Assembly: GCF_900113835.1 (NCBI RefSeq)
Contig: NZ_FOQV01000002.1
Location: 186,001 to 250,000, forward strand
Direction: 5' to 3'
DNA length: 64,000 bases
Source of the DNA: Allobosea sp. OK403
GTDB lineage: Bacteria; Pseudomonadota; Alphaproteobacteria; Rhizobiales; Beijerinckiaceae
The position numbers were made by a program, and so were the translations under genes. Of this stretch, positions 35,047-44,722 are shown one piece after another. Below the pieces are notes generated by a model. That model was not told the origin of the DNA, ran no database searches, and worked only from the letters and a program-made list of their open reading frames with translations. Position 1 is the stretch's first letter. Each line of letters starts with the position of its first letter.

Positions 35047-36060
35047 TCAACCCTCCAGCCTGACGCGGGGATCGATGACGCCGTAGAGCACGTCGATCAT
35101 GAGGTTCAGCGCGACATACATCACCGCCATGGTCAGCACGAACCCCTGGATCGGGGCGTAGTCCGAGGCGATCAGCGCCTCGACCGCATAGGAGCCGATG
35201 CCTGGCCAGGCAAACACCTTCTCGACCAGCACATTGGCACCGAGCAGGAAGGAGAACACCATGCCGAGCGTCGTCACCACCGGCAGCATCGCGTTGCGGA
35301 AGGCATAGGTTCCGATGACCTTGCCATTGGTCAGGCCGCTGGCGCGCGCCGTGCGGACGAAATCGGCGCCGAGCACCGCCAGCATCGAGGCCCGCGTCAT
35401 CCGGGTGATCGGTGCGAGCGAGAAGATGGCGAGCGTCACGGCCGGCAAGATGAGCTGCGAGAAGGCAGCGCGAAAACCCTCAAGATCGCGCGCAAGCAGC
35501 ATGTCGATCAGCAGGAAACCGGTGACGCCAGGTGGCTCGGAAGCGAAGACGTCGAGCCGCCCAAGTGGCGCCGGAGACCAGCCAAGCAGGAAGTAGAAAA
35601 CATAGACCAGCAAGAGCCCGGTGAAGAACACCGGCAACGAGACGCCCGCCGTCGCGACGATCCGGCAGAGATGGTCGATCCAGGAGCCCTGCTTCACCGC
35701 CGCCAGCACGCCCAACGGCAGCGCCACCGCCATGGCGAGAATGAGCCCCGCCAGCGTGAGCTCGGCCGAGGCCGGCAGCCTCGCGGCGATGTCCCTGGTC
35801 ACCGGCTGGCCGGTCGTCAGCGACTGGCCGAGATCCCCCTTCAGCAATGCCGTGACATAGGAGACGAATTGCACCGGCAGCGGCTGGTCGAGACCGAGCT
35901 TGCCGCGGATCTCGGCGATGGCCTGAGGCGACGCCGCGGGGCCGGCGAAATAGGCGGCAGTGTCGCCCGGCAGGACCCGCGTCAGCAGGAAGGTGACGAT
36001 GATCACGCCGATGATCGACGGAATGGTCGTCATAAGGCGCTGGCCTATCATTTTGAGCAT
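35047..36060 (-). CDS. ABC importer inner-membrane permease (DppB-like)
   Basis: 337 aa with six membrane segments, beginning MLKMIGQRLMTTIPSIIGVI as usual for DppB/OppB. The loop motif around TRMTRASMLAVLGADFVRTARASG contacts the ATPase. It pairs with the next gene. Confidence 0.92.
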   Translation of the reverse strand: MLKMIGQRLMTTIPSIIGVIIVTFLLTRVLPGDTAAYFAGPAASPQAIAEIRGKLGLDQPLPVQFVSYVTALLKGDLGQSLTTGQPVTRDIAARLPASAELTLAGLILAMAVALPLGVLAAVKQGSWIDHLCRIVATAGVSLPVFFTGLLLVYVFYFLLGWSPAPLGRLDVFASEPPGVTGFLLIDMLLARDLEGFRAAFSQLILPAVTLAIFSLAPITRMTRASMLAVLGADFVRTARASGLTNGKVIGTYAFRNAMLPVVTTLGMVFSFLLGANVLVEKVFAWPGIGSYAVEALIASDYAPIQGFVLTMAVMYVALNLMIDVLYGVIDPRVRLEG

Positions 36061-36096
36061 GGCTTGGCCTCCTTCAACAGGTTCGGGAACCGCGTC

Positions 36097-36171
36097 GTCA
36101 TTCTCGGGCGCAGCGAAGCGCAGACCCGAGAATCTCAGTCAGGAGATGCTCGGGTCTGGCCCGAGCATGAC
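36097..36171. repeat. Palindromic repeat, family A variant (copy 5)
   Basis: gtcattctcggg... and ...cccgagcatgac, with inner arms agacccgag.../...ctcgggtct. It separates the binding-protein gene from the permease genes. Confidence 0.7.
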
Positions 36172-36182
36172 GAACGGGCCGC

Positions 36183-37775
36183 TCACCCCTTCGTCAGGTA
36201 GCGGAAATCCGGCTCGCGGCAGGGCTGGAACTGATAGCCGCCGATCGACTTCTGCATGGCGACGTCATGGGTCGGCTGGGCGATCGGCACCATCGGCACC
36301 TCGACGTTCACCAGCTTGATGAACTCGACGACGCTCTTGTCGTAGGTCGCCTTGTCGGCAGTGAAGCGGGCCTCGTCGACCAGCTTGTCCAGCGCCGGGT
36401 TCTGGTAGGCGGCGATGTTGAAGATCGAATTGTTGCCGTGCATCGTCCAGAACAGATAATAGTCGGGATAGTCGAGCCAGCCGGCAAAGCGGTTGAGGAC
36501 CATCGGATTGGTCTTCTTCTGGATTTCGCCGCGGAAGTTGGCGCCAGGCACCTTCGAAATCTCGACATTGATGCCGATGGTTGCGAGCGCCTCCTTGATC
36601 AGCACCGACATCGGCTCGGCCACCGTCGCATTGCCGGCATCGAACAGCAGCGTGGTCGAGAAGCCGCCGCCGGCTGCATCGACCAGCGCCTTCGCCTTGG
36701 CGACGTCGGTCTTGTAGGGGAAGGGCTGCGGCCAGGCGACCTTGGGCGTCTCCGGCCCGCCGGACATGTCGACGCCGCGGCCGAACAGCGAGGCCTGCAG
36801 CATCTTCTCATAGGGCATCACCCAGGCAACCGCCTGGCGCAGGCGGACATCCTTGAACGGCCCGACCTGCGTGTTGAGATAGCAGCCCCAGACGCCGTTG
36901 GGGATCGGCACGCCGACGACATTGACCTTGCCGGCGTCAGCCAGATCCTTGAAGTCCTTCGGCGGCAGACCGTAGGAGATGTCAGCGTCGCCACGCTCGA
37001 TCAGGGCCCGGCGGGTCGAGGGCGAGGCGATGTCGCGCGCGATGATGCGGCGCAGGCTCGGCAGCTTGCCGCAGGTCCAGGCGTCGTTGCGGACATAGAT
37101 GGTCTCGACGCCGGGCTTCCAGCTCTCGACCTTGTAGGCGCCGGAGCCTGCGATGTTGTTCTTGAGATAGTCCTTGGCCCAGGGGTCGTCGCCGCCATTC
37201 TTGATGGCGAGCTCGGAGTCGAACACGAAGGGAATGGTGACGGCCAGGTTCGGCAGCGTCATCTTGTCCTTGCGGATGAAATCGATGCGCAGCGTCTTGT
37301 CGTCGACCACGACGAATTGCTCGGGTTTCTCCAGCGAGCCGGCATTCATCTGCGTTGTAGCGAAGCCCCCGATCGAGACCGCGCGGTCCAGCGACCATTT
37401 GACGTCCTTGGCGGTGACCTTGCGCCCGGAATGGAAGGTGGCGTCGCGTAGCTTGAAGGTGCAGCTCATGCCGTCCGGGGCAAGCTGCCAGCTTTCCGCC
37501 AATTCGCCTTCGAGTTCGCCCATCGCGATCGTATTGCCGCCGCCGCCCGGAATCGGCACCGGCTTGAAGCGCAGCAGCCGATCATAGCAGTTCAGCGCCA
37601 CGCCATTGACCGGCTGCGACGAGCCGATGCCCTGCATGTCCAGGCTGTTGGGGCCGTATTCCTGCACCAGCAGCAGCGTCTCGCTGCGGCTCGGCGCCTG
37701 GGCCTGGGCAGCGCCGCCACGGGCGAAAGGCAGGCTGAGGCCGGCAGCGATGGCAGTGCGGCGTGTGATTGTCAT
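36183..37775 (-). CDS. ABC importer periplasmic solute-binding protein (family 5)
   Basis: 530 aa from ATG 37775. The start MTITRRTAIAAGLSLPFARG is a twin-arginine export signal. The body fits SBP_bac_5: GELEGELAESWQLAPDGMSC, TFKLRDATFHSGRKVTAKDV, WSLDRAV. These bind peptides, opines or other N-rich solutes; with AtzH and GntR downstream, an amide or ureido compound is a fair guess. First gene of the importer operon. Confidence 0.9.
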   Translation of the reverse strand: MTITRRTAIAAGLSLPFARGGAAQAQAPSRSETLLLVQEYGPNSLDMQGIGSSQPVNGVALNCYDRLLRFKPVPIPGGGGNTIAMGELEGELAESWQLAPDGMSCTFKLRDATFHSGRKVTAKDVKWSLDRAVSIGGFATTQMNAGSLEKPEQFVVVDDKTLRIDFIRKDKMTLPNLAVTIPFVFDSELAIKNGGDDPWAKDYLKNNIAGSGAYKVESWKPGVETIYVRNDAWTCGKLPSLRRIIARDIASPSTRRALIERGDADISYGLPPKDFKDLADAGKVNVVGVPIPNGVWGCYLNTQVGPFKDVRLRQAVAWVMPYEKMLQASLFGRGVDMSGGPETPKVAWPQPFPYKTDVAKAKALVDAAGGGFSTTLLFDAGNATVAEPMSVLIKEALATIGINVEISKVPGANFRGEIQKKTNPMVLNRFAGWLDYPDYYLFWTMHGNNSIFNIAAYQNPALDKLVDEARFTADKATYDKSVVEFIKLVNVEVPMVPIAQPTHDVAMQKSIGGYQFQPCREPDFRYLTKG

Positions 37776-38173
37776 GGAACGATCCCTCGATGCGCGGACA
37801 GGCTGGCATGCGCCAGCAGCCCTGGAGTGGCGCCGGCGGTGGAAAGATGCCCCTGTCATGCACAGAGCGTGCCGCCCCAGATCTCCAACGAAAGCGCGGC
37901 GCCGACAGCCACATCCGGCCTCGCACGGCGGCGCCACAGCGCGGCAGAAGCCGATTTTCCCCGCAATTACTGCGCTTTCGCGCCAGAAGCGGCGTCTCAG
38001 TTCTCGATCGACGGCGCTTGCCGAATGAAGCGCATCAATGCACGCTGCGGCAGGCTCTTGGCCAGATTACATGCATCTTGTATGCACGATGGCAATTTCA
38101 GCCTATTTCATAAGCAATTTATCCAACTGCCCGCATCGAAGACACGGTTGGACGGCGTTACCGGTCGCAGACT
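37776..38173. other. Intergenic region before the ABC-importer operon
   Basis: 398 bases between the binding-protein start and the 3' end of the next minus-strand gene. It holds the candidate GntR site at 38072-38086. I see no gene in it. Confidence 0.5.
38072..38086. promoter_or_regulatory. Candidate GntR site upstream of the ABC importer
   Basis: TGCAT - CTTGT - ATGCA, perfect 5-base arms, about 300 bases before the importer operon. It shares TTGTATGCA with the site at 29025-29044. Confidence 0.4.
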
Positions 38174-39229
38174 CTACCGCTCGAGGATATGCGCGCCGCC
38201 GTGTACGGAGAGCCGGACGCGCGCGCCCGGCAGAGGCAGATCGCGGCCCGGCGAGCGGACGAGGACGCGTATCCGCGCCTCCTCGAATCCGACCCCTACG
38301 GTGATGGCGCAGAGCGCCCCGCCGAACTCGACCTCCTCGACCTCGCCATGACAGGCGGCAGTCTCCTCGGGGCCGGTCGCGGCTGGCGAGAGGCTGATCT
38401 GCTCCGGCCGCAGCATGATCTCGCCGGGGCCGCGCCGCTCGCCGGTCTCGGCCGGAATGCGCCCGAGCACGCAATCGACGAAGCCCTCGCCCAATTGCGC
38501 CTGCAGCATGGTCGCATCGCCAAGGAAGAGCGCGGTCTCGCGGTCCTTCGGCTGCCAGTAGAGTGCGCCCGGCGCACCGACCTGCATCAGCCGCCCTCCC
38601 CGCAGCACCGCGACCTGATCGGCGAAGGACAATGCCTCGGCCTGATCATGCGTCACCATGATCGCGGTGGTGCCGGCCTGGCGCAGCACCCGCATCACCG
38701 ATTTACGCACCGCCTCGCGCAAACCCGTATCCAGCGCCGAGAACGGCTCGTCGAGCAGCATCAGTGCCGGGCGGCGCGCCAGCGCCCGGGCCAACGCCAC
38801 GCGCTGCTGCTGGCCGCCGGAAAGTTCATGGGGGCGCCGGTGCAGCATGACACGATCGAGCTCGACCATCTCCATCAACTCGTTGATGCGCTGGTCGCGC
38901 TCCGGGTCACCGGCCTCGATCCCGAAGCCGATATTTTCGGCCACGCTCAGATGCGGGAACAGCGCCCCGTCCTGCGGCACATAGCCGATGCCGCGCAGAT
39001 GCGCCGGCGCGATCAATGGTCCGTCCGCCAGCACCTGGCCGTTCAGTGTCACGCGGCCGGCATCGGGCGCGTCGAAACCGGCGATGATGCGCAGCAGCGT
39101 GGTCTTGCCGGAGCCGGAAGGGCCGACGATCGCCGTACGGCTACGCGCCGGCACGGTGAGATCAACGCCATCCAGCGCGATCTGTGGACCGTAGCGCTTG
39201 CTCAGGCCGGTAACGTCGAGAAGGCTCAC
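38174..39229 (-). CDS. fbpC: Ferric iron ABC importer ATPase (FbpC-like)
   Basis: 351 aa. ABC domain ([43 protein letters not shown]) followed by an OB-fold TOBE-type regulatory domain ([14 protein letters not shown]). The iron assignment rests on the downstream pair of genes. Its start overlaps the permease stop by 4 bases. Confidence 0.87.
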   Translation of the reverse strand: MSLLDVTGLSKRYGPQIALDGVDLTVPARSRTAIVGPSGSGKTTLLRIIAGFDAPDAGRVTLNGQVLADGPLIAPAHLRGIGYVPQDGALFPHLSVAENIGFGIEAGDPERDQRINELMEMVELDRVMLHRRPHELSGGQQQRVALARALARRPALMLLDEPFSALDTGLREAVRKSVMRVLRQAGTTAIMVTHDQAEALSFADQVAVLRGGRLMQVGAPGALYWQPKDRETALFLGDATMLQAQLGEGFVDCVLGRIPAETGERRGPGEIMLRPEQISLSPAATGPEETAACHGEVEEVEFGGALCAITVGVGFEEARIRVLVRSPGRDLPLPGARVRLSVHGGAHILER

Positions 39230-40818
39230 TGTCCGGCTACCCGTCGCGATTGCGCGTGCAGGAGCGCCGTCAGAGGCAGGGACAATGCGATCATCAGCGC
39301 CGCATAAGGCGCGGCTGCCGCATAGTCGAGCTCATTCGTCAGCGCCCAGAACTCGGTCGCGAGCGTGCGCGTGCCATTAGGCGCGAGCATCAGTGTCGCC
39401 GTCAATTCGGTGGTGACCCCCATGGCGACGAGCGCCATGCAGGCGGCCACGCCCGGTGCCGCAAGCCGCATCGTCACCGAGAAGATCGCGCCTATCGGCC
39501 TGCGTCCGAGCGCGATCGCGGCGCGCTCCAGCTCGACTGGCACCTGCGCGATGCCTGCGCGCAGGCCTACCAGCGCGCGCGGCAGGAACATCAAACCATA
39601 GGCGAGCAGCACGGTCGCGACCGTCTGGTAAAGCGGCAAGGCGACCCTGACCGTGATCGTGACCAAGGCGAGTGCGACCACGACGCCGGGCAAGGCGCCG
39701 ACATAGTAATGGCAGCCTTCCAGAACCCTCTGCAGCCGGCCCGGCGCGCGCACCGAAAGCCAGGCCATCGGGATCGCCGCAAGCGTCGTCGCCAGCGCTC
39801 CGCCGGCGGCATAGAGCAAGGTCTCGCCGAAGGCCGAGGCCAGCTCCCGCGCCTGCCAGATCTCGCTGCCGCCGGCGATGAGCCAGCGGCCGAGCGCATA
39901 GACTGGGACGCCGAGCGCAAGCCCGCTCAGCGCGAGCGGCAGGAGCATGGAAACCCAGCGCGCCCGGCCAAGACGGCGGCGCGAGGTCGGGCGCGGCGCG
40001 CCCGACCCGACCCGGGCATAGCGCGCATCGCCCCGGATCAGCAGCTCGAGCCCGAGCAAGCCGAGGCAGGAGAGCACGAGCACGCCCGCCAGCATGTTCG
40101 CGGCCGGCCCATTATAGCTCGACTGGAACTGGTCGACGATCGCGGTGGTGAAGGTGTCGAAGCGGATCATCGCGTAGAGGCCGTATTCGGCGAGCAGATG
40201 CAGGCCGATCAGTAAGGAGCCGCCGCAAAGCGCGATCCGCAATTGCGGCAGCACGACACGCAGGAACACCCGCCAGGGCGTGAGCCCCAGCGAAGCGGCG
40301 GCATCGTCCATCGCCGGGTCGAGGCGGCGCAATTGGGCCGCGACCGGCAGATAGAGAAACGGCAGATAGGCCAGAACCGAGACGAAAACCGCGGCAAAAA
40401 GCCCGTGCATCCCCGGCGCGACGCCGACCCAGGCATAGGACTGCACGAAGGCCGGGATTGCCAGCGGCGCGACCGCGAGCCAGGACCAGAGCCGCGCGCC
40501 CGGCACGTCGCTGCGTTCAGTCAGCCAGGCGAGCGCCACCGCCAGCACGATGCAGGGCGGCAGGGTCAGCACTTCGAGCAGCGCGGTATTGACCAGCAAT
40601 TCGCCGACGCGCGCACGGAAGATCAGGGCCGACGCCGTCTCCCAGCCGGTCTGGGCCGTGATCCAGAGGATGAAACCGAGCGGCAGCAGCGCGACGAGCG
40701 AAACCAGCGCCGCCAGCCCGAACAGGGATTTGGCCGCGAGTTGCCGAACGCGGCGCAGCGGCAAGGGCTGCGTCGCGATGACGGGATAGGCTCGCAAGGG
40801 CTGCGCCTGCACAGACAT
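39226..40818 (-). CDS. fbpB: Ferric iron ABC importer permease (FbpB-like)
   Basis: 530 aa with about 12 membrane segments as two fused six-segment halves, the usual FbpB/SfuB form. Both halves keep the ATPase-contact loop ([22 protein letters not shown] and [16 protein letters not shown]). It moves iron across the inner membrane with FbpC. Confidence 0.88.
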   Translation of the reverse strand: MSVQAQPLRAYPVIATQPLPLRRVRQLAAKSLFGLAALVSLVALLPLGFILWITAQTGWETASALIFRARVGELLVNTALLEVLTLPPCIVLAVALAWLTERSDVPGARLWSWLAVAPLAIPAFVQSYAWVGVAPGMHGLFAAVFVSVLAYLPFLYLPVAAQLRRLDPAMDDAAASLGLTPWRVFLRVVLPQLRIALCGGSLLIGLHLLAEYGLYAMIRFDTFTTAIVDQFQSSYNGPAANMLAGVLVLSCLGLLGLELLIRGDARYARVGSGAPRPTSRRRLGRARWVSMLLPLALSGLALGVPVYALGRWLIAGGSEIWQARELASAFGETLLYAAGGALATTLAAIPMAWLSVRAPGRLQRVLEGCHYYVGALPGVVVALALVTITVRVALPLYQTVATVLLAYGLMFLPRALVGLRAGIAQVPVELERAAIALGRRPIGAIFSVTMRLAAPGVAACMALVAMGVTTELTATLMLAPNGTRTLATEFWALTNELDYAAAAPYAALMIALSLPLTALLHAQSRRVAGQ

Positions 40819-40899
40819 GAACGCTATCGAACCAGCTAAAAGAAGAAGCGGGGCGACGGCGCGACACGAGTCACGCCATCGCCCCTTATAACCGAGACC

Positions 40900-41913
40900 T
40901 CAAAGCAGCCCCGCCGCCGTCATCAATTCGGAGACCTTCTTGCTGTCGAGCTTGGAAGGCTCGACCTTCGGCGCCTGCAATTGTGCGATCGGCTCCAGCT
41001 TCGGGTTCGATTCAGCACCCGTGGCGATGGCGTATTCGAAGCTGTCGCCGTCCCGCAGCACGGCCTGGCCGCGCTTGCCGGTCATCCATTTCACGAAGGC
41101 CTCGGCCTGCTCCTTATGCTTGCTCGAAGCCAGCACGCCGGCGCCGGACGTGCTGAGGAAGGCGCCCGGATCCCCATTGCGGAAATAGTGCAGCCGGACA
41201 TTGCTGCTGTTCTCGCCCGTCTTCGCCTGATCGCCGAAATAATAATAATGGTAGATCACCGCGCCATCGACTTCGCCGGCATTGACCGCCTTCATGGCAA
41301 CGCTGTTACCGCGATAGGCGGTGGAGTTCGCCTTCATCGCCTTGAGCCACTCAGTCGTGACCTTCTCGCCCTTGAGCTCGAGCAGCGCTCCGACGATCGC
41401 CTGGAAGTCGGCGCCCGAGGGCGAAGCGGCCCAATGACCCTTCCACTTCGCGTCCGCGAGATCGAGCAGCGACTTCGGCAGGTCGGCCTCCTTCAGCTTG
41501 CGCGTGTCATAGGCGAAGACGGTGCTGCGCGCGGCGACGCCGACCCAGCGCCCGCTCGCCGGCTGGAAATTCGCCGGCACCTGCGCCAGCACGTCCTTGG
41601 GCAAGGCTTCGAACAGCCCGGCCTTCTCGACCAGCACCATCGCGGGCGAATTCTCAGTGACGAAGACGTCGGCGGGCGAAGCCGCACCTTCCTGGACGAT
41701 CTGGTTGGCGAGTTCGGTGTCGCCGCCCTTGCGGATCGTCACCTGGATACCGGTTTCCTTGGTGAAACCGTCGGCCCAGGCCTTGGTCAGGCTTTCATGC
41801 TGCGCATTATAGACCGTAATGCCCTCATCGGCAGCGCGTGCCGCGTGCGACGCACCGGACAGGATCAAGGCGAGCACGGCGGCGCGCATCAGGGAAGACG
41901 GCATCAATGTCAT
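40900..41913 (-). CDS. fbpA: Periplasmic ferric iron-binding protein (FbpA-like)
   Basis: 337 aa with a signal peptide (MRAAVLALILSGASHAARAA). The binding-protein core starts GITVYNAQHESLTKAWADGF and has the tyrosine cluster IYHYYYFGDQ which ligates Fe3+ in this family. ATG 41913 follows GAGG. First gene of the fbp operon, with a good sigma70-like promoter upstream. Confidence 0.88.
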   Translation of the reverse strand: MTLMPSSLMRAAVLALILSGASHAARAADEGITVYNAQHESLTKAWADGFTKETGIQVTIRKGGDTELANQIVQEGAASPADVFVTENSPAMVLVEKAGLFEALPKDVLAQVPANFQPASGRWVGVAARSTVFAYDTRKLKEADLPKSLLDLADAKWKGHWAASPSGADFQAIVGALLELKGEKVTTEWLKAMKANSTAYRGNSVAMKAVNAGEVDGAVIYHYYYFGDQAKTGENSSNVRLHYFRNGDPGAFLSTSGAGVLASSKHKEQAEAFVKWMTGKRGQAVLRDGDSFEYAIATGAESNPKLEPIAQLQAPKVEPSKLDSKKVSELMTAAGLL

Positions 41914-41964
41914 GACAACCTCTGCAACTCCGGTCCTTCAGGGGAGGCGGACCAAGTATCGAGG

Positions 41965-41993
41965 CTTAGATTCCCGCAGCCGGAAGCTGTCAA
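41965..41993 (-). promoter_or_regulatory. Sigma70-like promoter of the fbp operon
   Basis: On the minus strand, TTGACA (41993-41988), a 17-base spacer and TCTAAG (41970-41965). It lies about 50 bases before the fbpA start. No clear Irr or RirA box is visible with it. Confidence 0.6.
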
Positions 41994-42362
41994 TTTCTAT
42001 GTTTTTTCCTTATAATAATTACAAACTAGGACAAACACGCGCGCGAATTCGTGATTTGACCGGAAAAAGGCGCAAAACGCGCATCAAGCGATGGCGCTGT
42101 CTCAATTTCCTACGCGCCGTCATCCCGCGCGAGCAGAGCTGCGGCCCCGGCATCCATCGTGGAGCTCCGGAGGCCTTCAAAAGAAGCGGATGGAGGGACG
42201 CCTCCGCATCGTCCAGACCTCGCTCATCGTGCCAGACCTCGTCTTCACGGCCGCCTTCCGCTGGCATTGATGGGGGCTTGGCCCGGCCTAGCCGAGTTCG
42301 CCCAGGAGGTCGCGCGTCAGTTCGGGGTCCAGCCTGGCGCCTGACCGGGATCGCCCACCGGC
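41994..42362. other. Intergenic region without a recognised gene
   Basis: Contains an AT-rich stretch (42000-42030) and then coding-like sequence with short reading frames (for example 42159-42344) that I cannot assign. It might hold a decayed gene, but nothing recognisable is left. Confidence 0.4.
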
Positions 42363-43289
42363 TCAGATCGCCCGCGCCGGCCGGCCCTTTGCCGCGGGAG
42401 CGCGGAGCATCGCTTGGTTCTTCGTGGTCGCAGCGATGGCGACCTCCTCGGCAAAGGCCCGGATCAATGGCAAACGCCGCGACACCTTCGGCCAGAGCAA
42501 TCCGATAGAGCGGAAAGGCGCGTCCGCGATGGCGATCTTGCGGACGGCAACACCCTGGGGCCAGGGCGGCAGCCAGTCGGGGATCAGGGAGACCCCAAGC
42601 CCCCGGTCGACCAGCACCGTGATCGCCTCGAGCGAATCCAGCTCATATTGCTCGCGCGGGCGGATGCGCTGCGCGCGCAGGAACTGATCGACCGTGCGCC
42701 CGCCCCAATGGTTCCGGTCGTAACGGATGAAGGGCTCGTTCTTCAGGATGACGACCGGATCGTGCTCCGTGGTCCATCTCGGCGCGATGACCAGGAGCGG
42801 CTCCTGCCGCAGCAGCAGCCAATCGAGCGTTTTCGGGAGGTTGAAGTTCGGCTTGATGGCGATCACGGCATCGAGCGTGCCATCGAGCACCCGCGGATAG
42901 AGATCCGTCGAGGTGCCGGGCAGGATATAGAGTTCGATCCTGGGCCGGTCGCGCTTCAGCGCCAGCAGGATGTCGGGCAGCAGGCCGCTCAGCACCGTAT
43001 GAATCACCCCGATCCTGAGCAGGCCGACATCGAGCGGGCCGGACGCCGCCGCCTTGATGTCGCCGGCCGCGCTGACGACCAGGCGCGCATCGGCGAGGAT
43101 CGCGGCGCAGGCCGCGGTCGGTCCCATCGCATTGCCGGAGCGCTGGATCAGCGGCGAGCCGATCTCATCCTCCAGCGCCTTGATCCGCTGGACGACCGCC
43201 GATGGCGTCACGTTCAGCAGGCGCGCGGTCTGCGTCAGCGATCCCGTCTCCACCACCGTCAACAGGGTCTGGAGGAAACGTGTCTCCAT
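42363..43289 (-). CDS. LysR-family transcriptional regulator
   Basis: 308 aa. N-terminal helix-turn-helix (METRFLQTLLTVVETGSLTQ, then ARLLNVTPSAVVQRIKALED) and a LysR substrate domain. The start is well placed by the motif. No gene is divergent immediately beside it; the nearest plus-strand gene is the RraA-like one 440 bases away, which may be its target. Confidence 0.87.
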   Translation of the reverse strand: METRFLQTLLTVVETGSLTQTARLLNVTPSAVVQRIKALEDEIGSPLIQRSGNAMGPTAACAAILADARLVVSAAGDIKAAASGPLDVGLLRIGVIHTVLSGLLPDILLALKRDRPRIELYILPGTSTDLYPRVLDGTLDAVIAIKPNFNLPKTLDWLLLRQEPLLVIAPRWTTEHDPVVILKNEPFIRYDRNHWGGRTVDQFLRAQRIRPREQYELDSLEAITVLVDRGLGVSLIPDWLPPWPQGVAVRKIAIADAPFRSIGLLWPKVSRRLPLIRAFAEEVAIAATTKNQAMLRAPAAKGRPARAI

Positions 43290-43728
43290 TTGCAGATTCT
43301 CTTAAAACCGAAAGCGAGAGAACACATCTTTCATTTTGGTACGGGGCCGTCAAACTAGGCCGCTCCCACCTGCCGTTCAGACCGGTGCACCACTAGGGCG
43401 TCCTGGAATTTTTACGATATTTCTCAAACCCTTGCTGGCATATCGCGGCCCGCCAGCGCTTCTGTAAGTGCGGCTTATGGCGGTCGATCCCGATGCTAGA
43501 TTGGACGGGCTGACGCAACGATGCGCCAATCGGACCACGAGGGGCAGGAAGGGACCGTGAGCACGATGAATCAAAGCCGTTCGCAGCGACAGTCTTAAGC
43601 CCCAACGATGCCGCTGCCGCGCAGGCGATCCAGCTGACCCACCGCGATGGCGCTGCTCGGGCTCAATCTGATCGACGGCTGCGTCGACGCTTGCGCGCCG
43701 GGCGAACCGCTATGTCCAACCCCCACCC
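43290..43728. other. Long intergenic region between LysR and the RraA-like gene
   Basis: 439 bases, with an AT-rich part near 43300-43340 and 43400-43430 that could hold promoters for both directions. No gene recognised. Confidence 0.4.
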
Positions 43729-44451
43729 ATGAAAGCGACTTTTAGCATGGCCACCAATGCCCAGATCATCGAAATCCTGTCGAAGGTGACGACCGCCACC
43801 CTCACCACGATCCTGCTCAAGAAGGGGCTCCGCAACGTCTGGATCCGCGGCACCAAGCCGCTGCGGCCCGGCCAGCCGCGCCTCGTCGGGCGCGCCTTCA
43901 CCTTGCGCTTCGTGCCGGCCCGTGAGGATCTCGCTACGCCGGAATCCTGGTCCTCGCCGAAATCGACCCGCGCCGCGATCGAGGCGATGCCGGATGGCTG
44001 CATCGCTGTGGTCGACGCCATGGGCGTCACCGATGCCGGCATCTTCGGCGACATCCTCTGCGCCCGCATGGCGAAGAAGGGCGTGGCGGCGCTGATTTCC
44101 GACGGCGTGGTGCGCGATGTCGCCGGCGTGCTCGCCACCGGCCTGCCCGTCTGGTGCCAGGGCGCGGCGGCTCCCCCCTCCGTCGCGGGACTGACCTTCG
44201 TCAACTGGCAGGAGCCGATCGCCTGCGGCGGCGTCGCCATTTACCCCGACGACATCATCGTGGTCGATGACGATGGCGCGGTCCTGATCCCCGCCGCCCT
44301 GATCGACGCCGTGCTCGAAGCCGCGCCCGAACAGGAGCGTCTGGAAGCCTGGATCATGCAGGAGGTCGAGGCCGGTGCCGCTCTGCCGGGACTCTATCCG
44401 CCCAACGCCGAGAACAAGGCCCGCTACGGGGCCAGCAAGGCCAAGATCTGA
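43729..44451 (+). CDS. RraA family protein (aldolase/decarboxylase-like)
   Basis: 240 aa. The RraA/HMG-aldolase pattern is seen as GDILCARMAKKGVAALISDG followed by VVRD (the GD...RD metal/substrate motif) and AGLTFVNWQEPIACGGVAIYPDD. Members act as 4-hydroxy-4-methyl-2-oxoglutarate aldolases and oxaloacetate decarboxylases, or as RNase E inhibitors; a metabolic role is likelier here. The start could also be ATG 43747. Neither has a clear ribosome site. Confidence 0.82.
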   Translation: MKATFSMATNAQIIEILSKVTTATLTTILLKKGLRNVWIRGTKPLRPGQPRLVGRAFTLRFVPAREDLATPESWSSPKSTRAAIEAMPDGCIAVVDAMGVTDAGIFGDILCARMAKKGVAALISDGVVRDVAGVLATGLPVWCQGAAAPPSVAGLTFVNWQEPIACGGVAIYPDDIIVVDDDGAVLIPAALIDAVLEAAPEQERLEAWIMQEVEAGAALPGLYPPNAENKARYGASKAKI

Positions 44452-44496
44452 GACCTCGAACGAAGGGTGGCGCCGGTCGCCGCCCGCCGTGCTGCC

Positions 44497-44613
44497 TCAA
44501 GCCCGGATCACATAGTCCTTGCGGGTCGTCTCGATGACGTCCCAGGCCCCCTTGAAGCCGGCGCGCAGGACGACGCTGTCGCCTGCCTTGACCGTGTGAG
44601 CTTCGCCGCTCTC
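44497..44613 (-). pseudogene. C-terminal remnant of a DUF861 cupin (ureidoglycine-type)
   Basis: On the minus strand about 35 codons read GEAHTVKAGDSVVLRAGF then KGAWDVIETTRKDYVIRA and a stop. This is the ending of cupin_3 proteins (AGDxxxxPxGfxGxWe..E..rKxYvi). No start or N-terminal half exists upstream; the frame soon becomes unlike the family. Remnants of this cupin are often found with amidohydrolase genes. Weak but specific. Confidence 0.55.
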
Positions 44614-44722
44614 CTCACGACGGAGAGGCCGGACAAGATCCGGCAGTTGGGACCTGTGTCCCTCGCCGGGCGTCGCTAACGCGTCTCAAAAAAGGATCAG
44701 GGCGGCAATGCGATAAGGCGCC

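Noticed and set aside
40900..42040. Irr or RirA box before fbpA
   Set aside because: The AT-rich stretch at 42000-42030 does not match the TTTAGAA...TTCTAAA or TGA-N9-TCA patterns well enough.
42159..42344. Short plus-strand frame in the fbp-LysR gap
   Set aside because: No ribosome site, no recognisable family; may be decayed sequence but not supported as a gene.
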